A stretch of 5,587 bases of DNA, taken from NCBI GenBank assembly GCA_009778015.1, contig WRKS01000041.1, positions 1-5,587 of the forward strand, written 5' to 3'. This document shows positions 5,580 through 5,587 of the stretch, piece by piece (the first letter of the stretch is position 1; the number at the start of each line of letters is the position of its first letter). Source of the DNA: Candidatus Saccharimonadota bacterium (GTDB lineage Bacteria > Patescibacteriota > Saccharimonadia > Saccharimonadales > Saccharimonadaceae). Position numbers and translations under genes: made by a program. The notes beneath the pieces were generated by a model. It did no database searches. It was not told the DNA's origin and worked only from the letters and a program-made list of their open reading frames with translations.

Positions 5580-5587
5580 ATGTATGT
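5549..5587. repeat. 39-bp inverted repeat, right copy
   Basis: Exact reverse complement of 5000-5038, encoding SHRTILLGY and the TAA stop (5577-5579) of cassette B plus 8 bases. It reaches the last base of the window, so the repeat may be longer than can be seen. Confidence 0.95.

Larger units (their letters stand above)
5000..5587. other. Paired inverted coding cassettes (putative silent-cassette or shufflon-like element)
   Basis: A 588-bp, nearly symmetric unit: a 39-bp end repeat, a 245-bp arm, a 26-bp perfect palindrome, a 239-bp arm, and an inverted copy of the end repeat. The arms are coding cassettes that diverge from the palindrome and differ in length by 6 bases (two codons), so both stay in frame. 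Neither has a visible promoter, a ribosome binding site or a convincing start. The arms are poorer in GC than the pilus operon (22 of 60 at 5341-5400 against 36 of 60 at 2101-2160). No recombinase, transposase or recipient gene is present in the window. My reading is a store of alternative C-termini; an insertion element with terminal inverted repeats, or a simple inverted duplication, are the alternatives. Confidence 0.55.

Noticed and set aside
5000..5587. MITE or small insertion element with terminal inverted repeats
   Set aside because: The repeats encode the C-termini in frame and the arms are homologous coding sequence, which a MITE would not need. No target-site duplication can be tested because the window ends at the repeat. 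Kept only as an alternative.
5000..5587. Diversity-generating retroelement variable region
   Set aside because: CPR genomes often carry these, but no reverse transcriptase or template repeat is visible, and the arms differ by whole-sequence divergence and length, not at adenines only.
1..5587. CRISPR array, tRNA or rRNA genes
   Set aside because: No regularly spaced direct repeats, no cloverleaf with a recognisable TψC arm, and no ribosomal RNA sequence was seen on either strand.

Overview
The window looks like a piece of a Patescibacteria (CPR) genome, most likely Candidatus Saccharibacteria (TM7). The main evidence is a tight cluster of type IV pilus genes: a prepilin peptidase followed by four divergent minor-pilin genes. 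The last of these has the PilX-like N-terminus (GAVSLY..., then DLSQTAYDSAMAGIEDAK) that I recall from Saccharibacteria pilus operons. The genetic code is standard: TGA ends two of the genes, which argues against the CPR lineages that read TGA as glycine. The taxonomic assignment rests on recalled family resemblance, not on a search.

Layout. Bases 1-4095 are one minus-strand operon read right to left: pilD (4095-3211), a GFTIIE prepilin (3206-2280), a GETIVE prepilin (2292-1570), a GFTMIE prepilin of PilW/GspJ type (1573-773), and a PilX-like gene that starts at about 766 and runs off the left edge. The genes overlap or are separated by only a few bases. Bases 4096-4149 are a compact divergent promoter region: two copies of the extended -10 sequence TGATATAAT face away from each other. 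The rightward one serves a single-pass membrane protein of unknown function with cysteines on both sides of its membrane segment (4150-4995).

Bases 5000-5587 hold the most unusual structure. Two start-less coding cassettes of about 90 codons diverge from a perfect 26-bp palindrome (5284-5309) and end in an identical 39-bp sequence, present as an inverted repeat (5000-5038 and 5549-5587). That sequence encodes the shared C-terminus SHRTILLGY, the stop codon and 8 further bases. Both cassettes enter from the palindrome in the same reading frame, share an LAxNSKFFG block at the same distance from it, and differ almost completely between that block and the C-terminus. This has the form of a silent-cassette or shufflon-like reservoir of alternative C-termini for a protein encoded elsewhere. 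No recombinase or expressed recipient gene is visible here.

How the parts may work together: PilD would process the prepilins, and the minor pilins would build or cap a type IV pilus, which in Saccharibacteria is thought to serve attachment to host bacteria. A link between the cassettes and the pilus is positional inference only.
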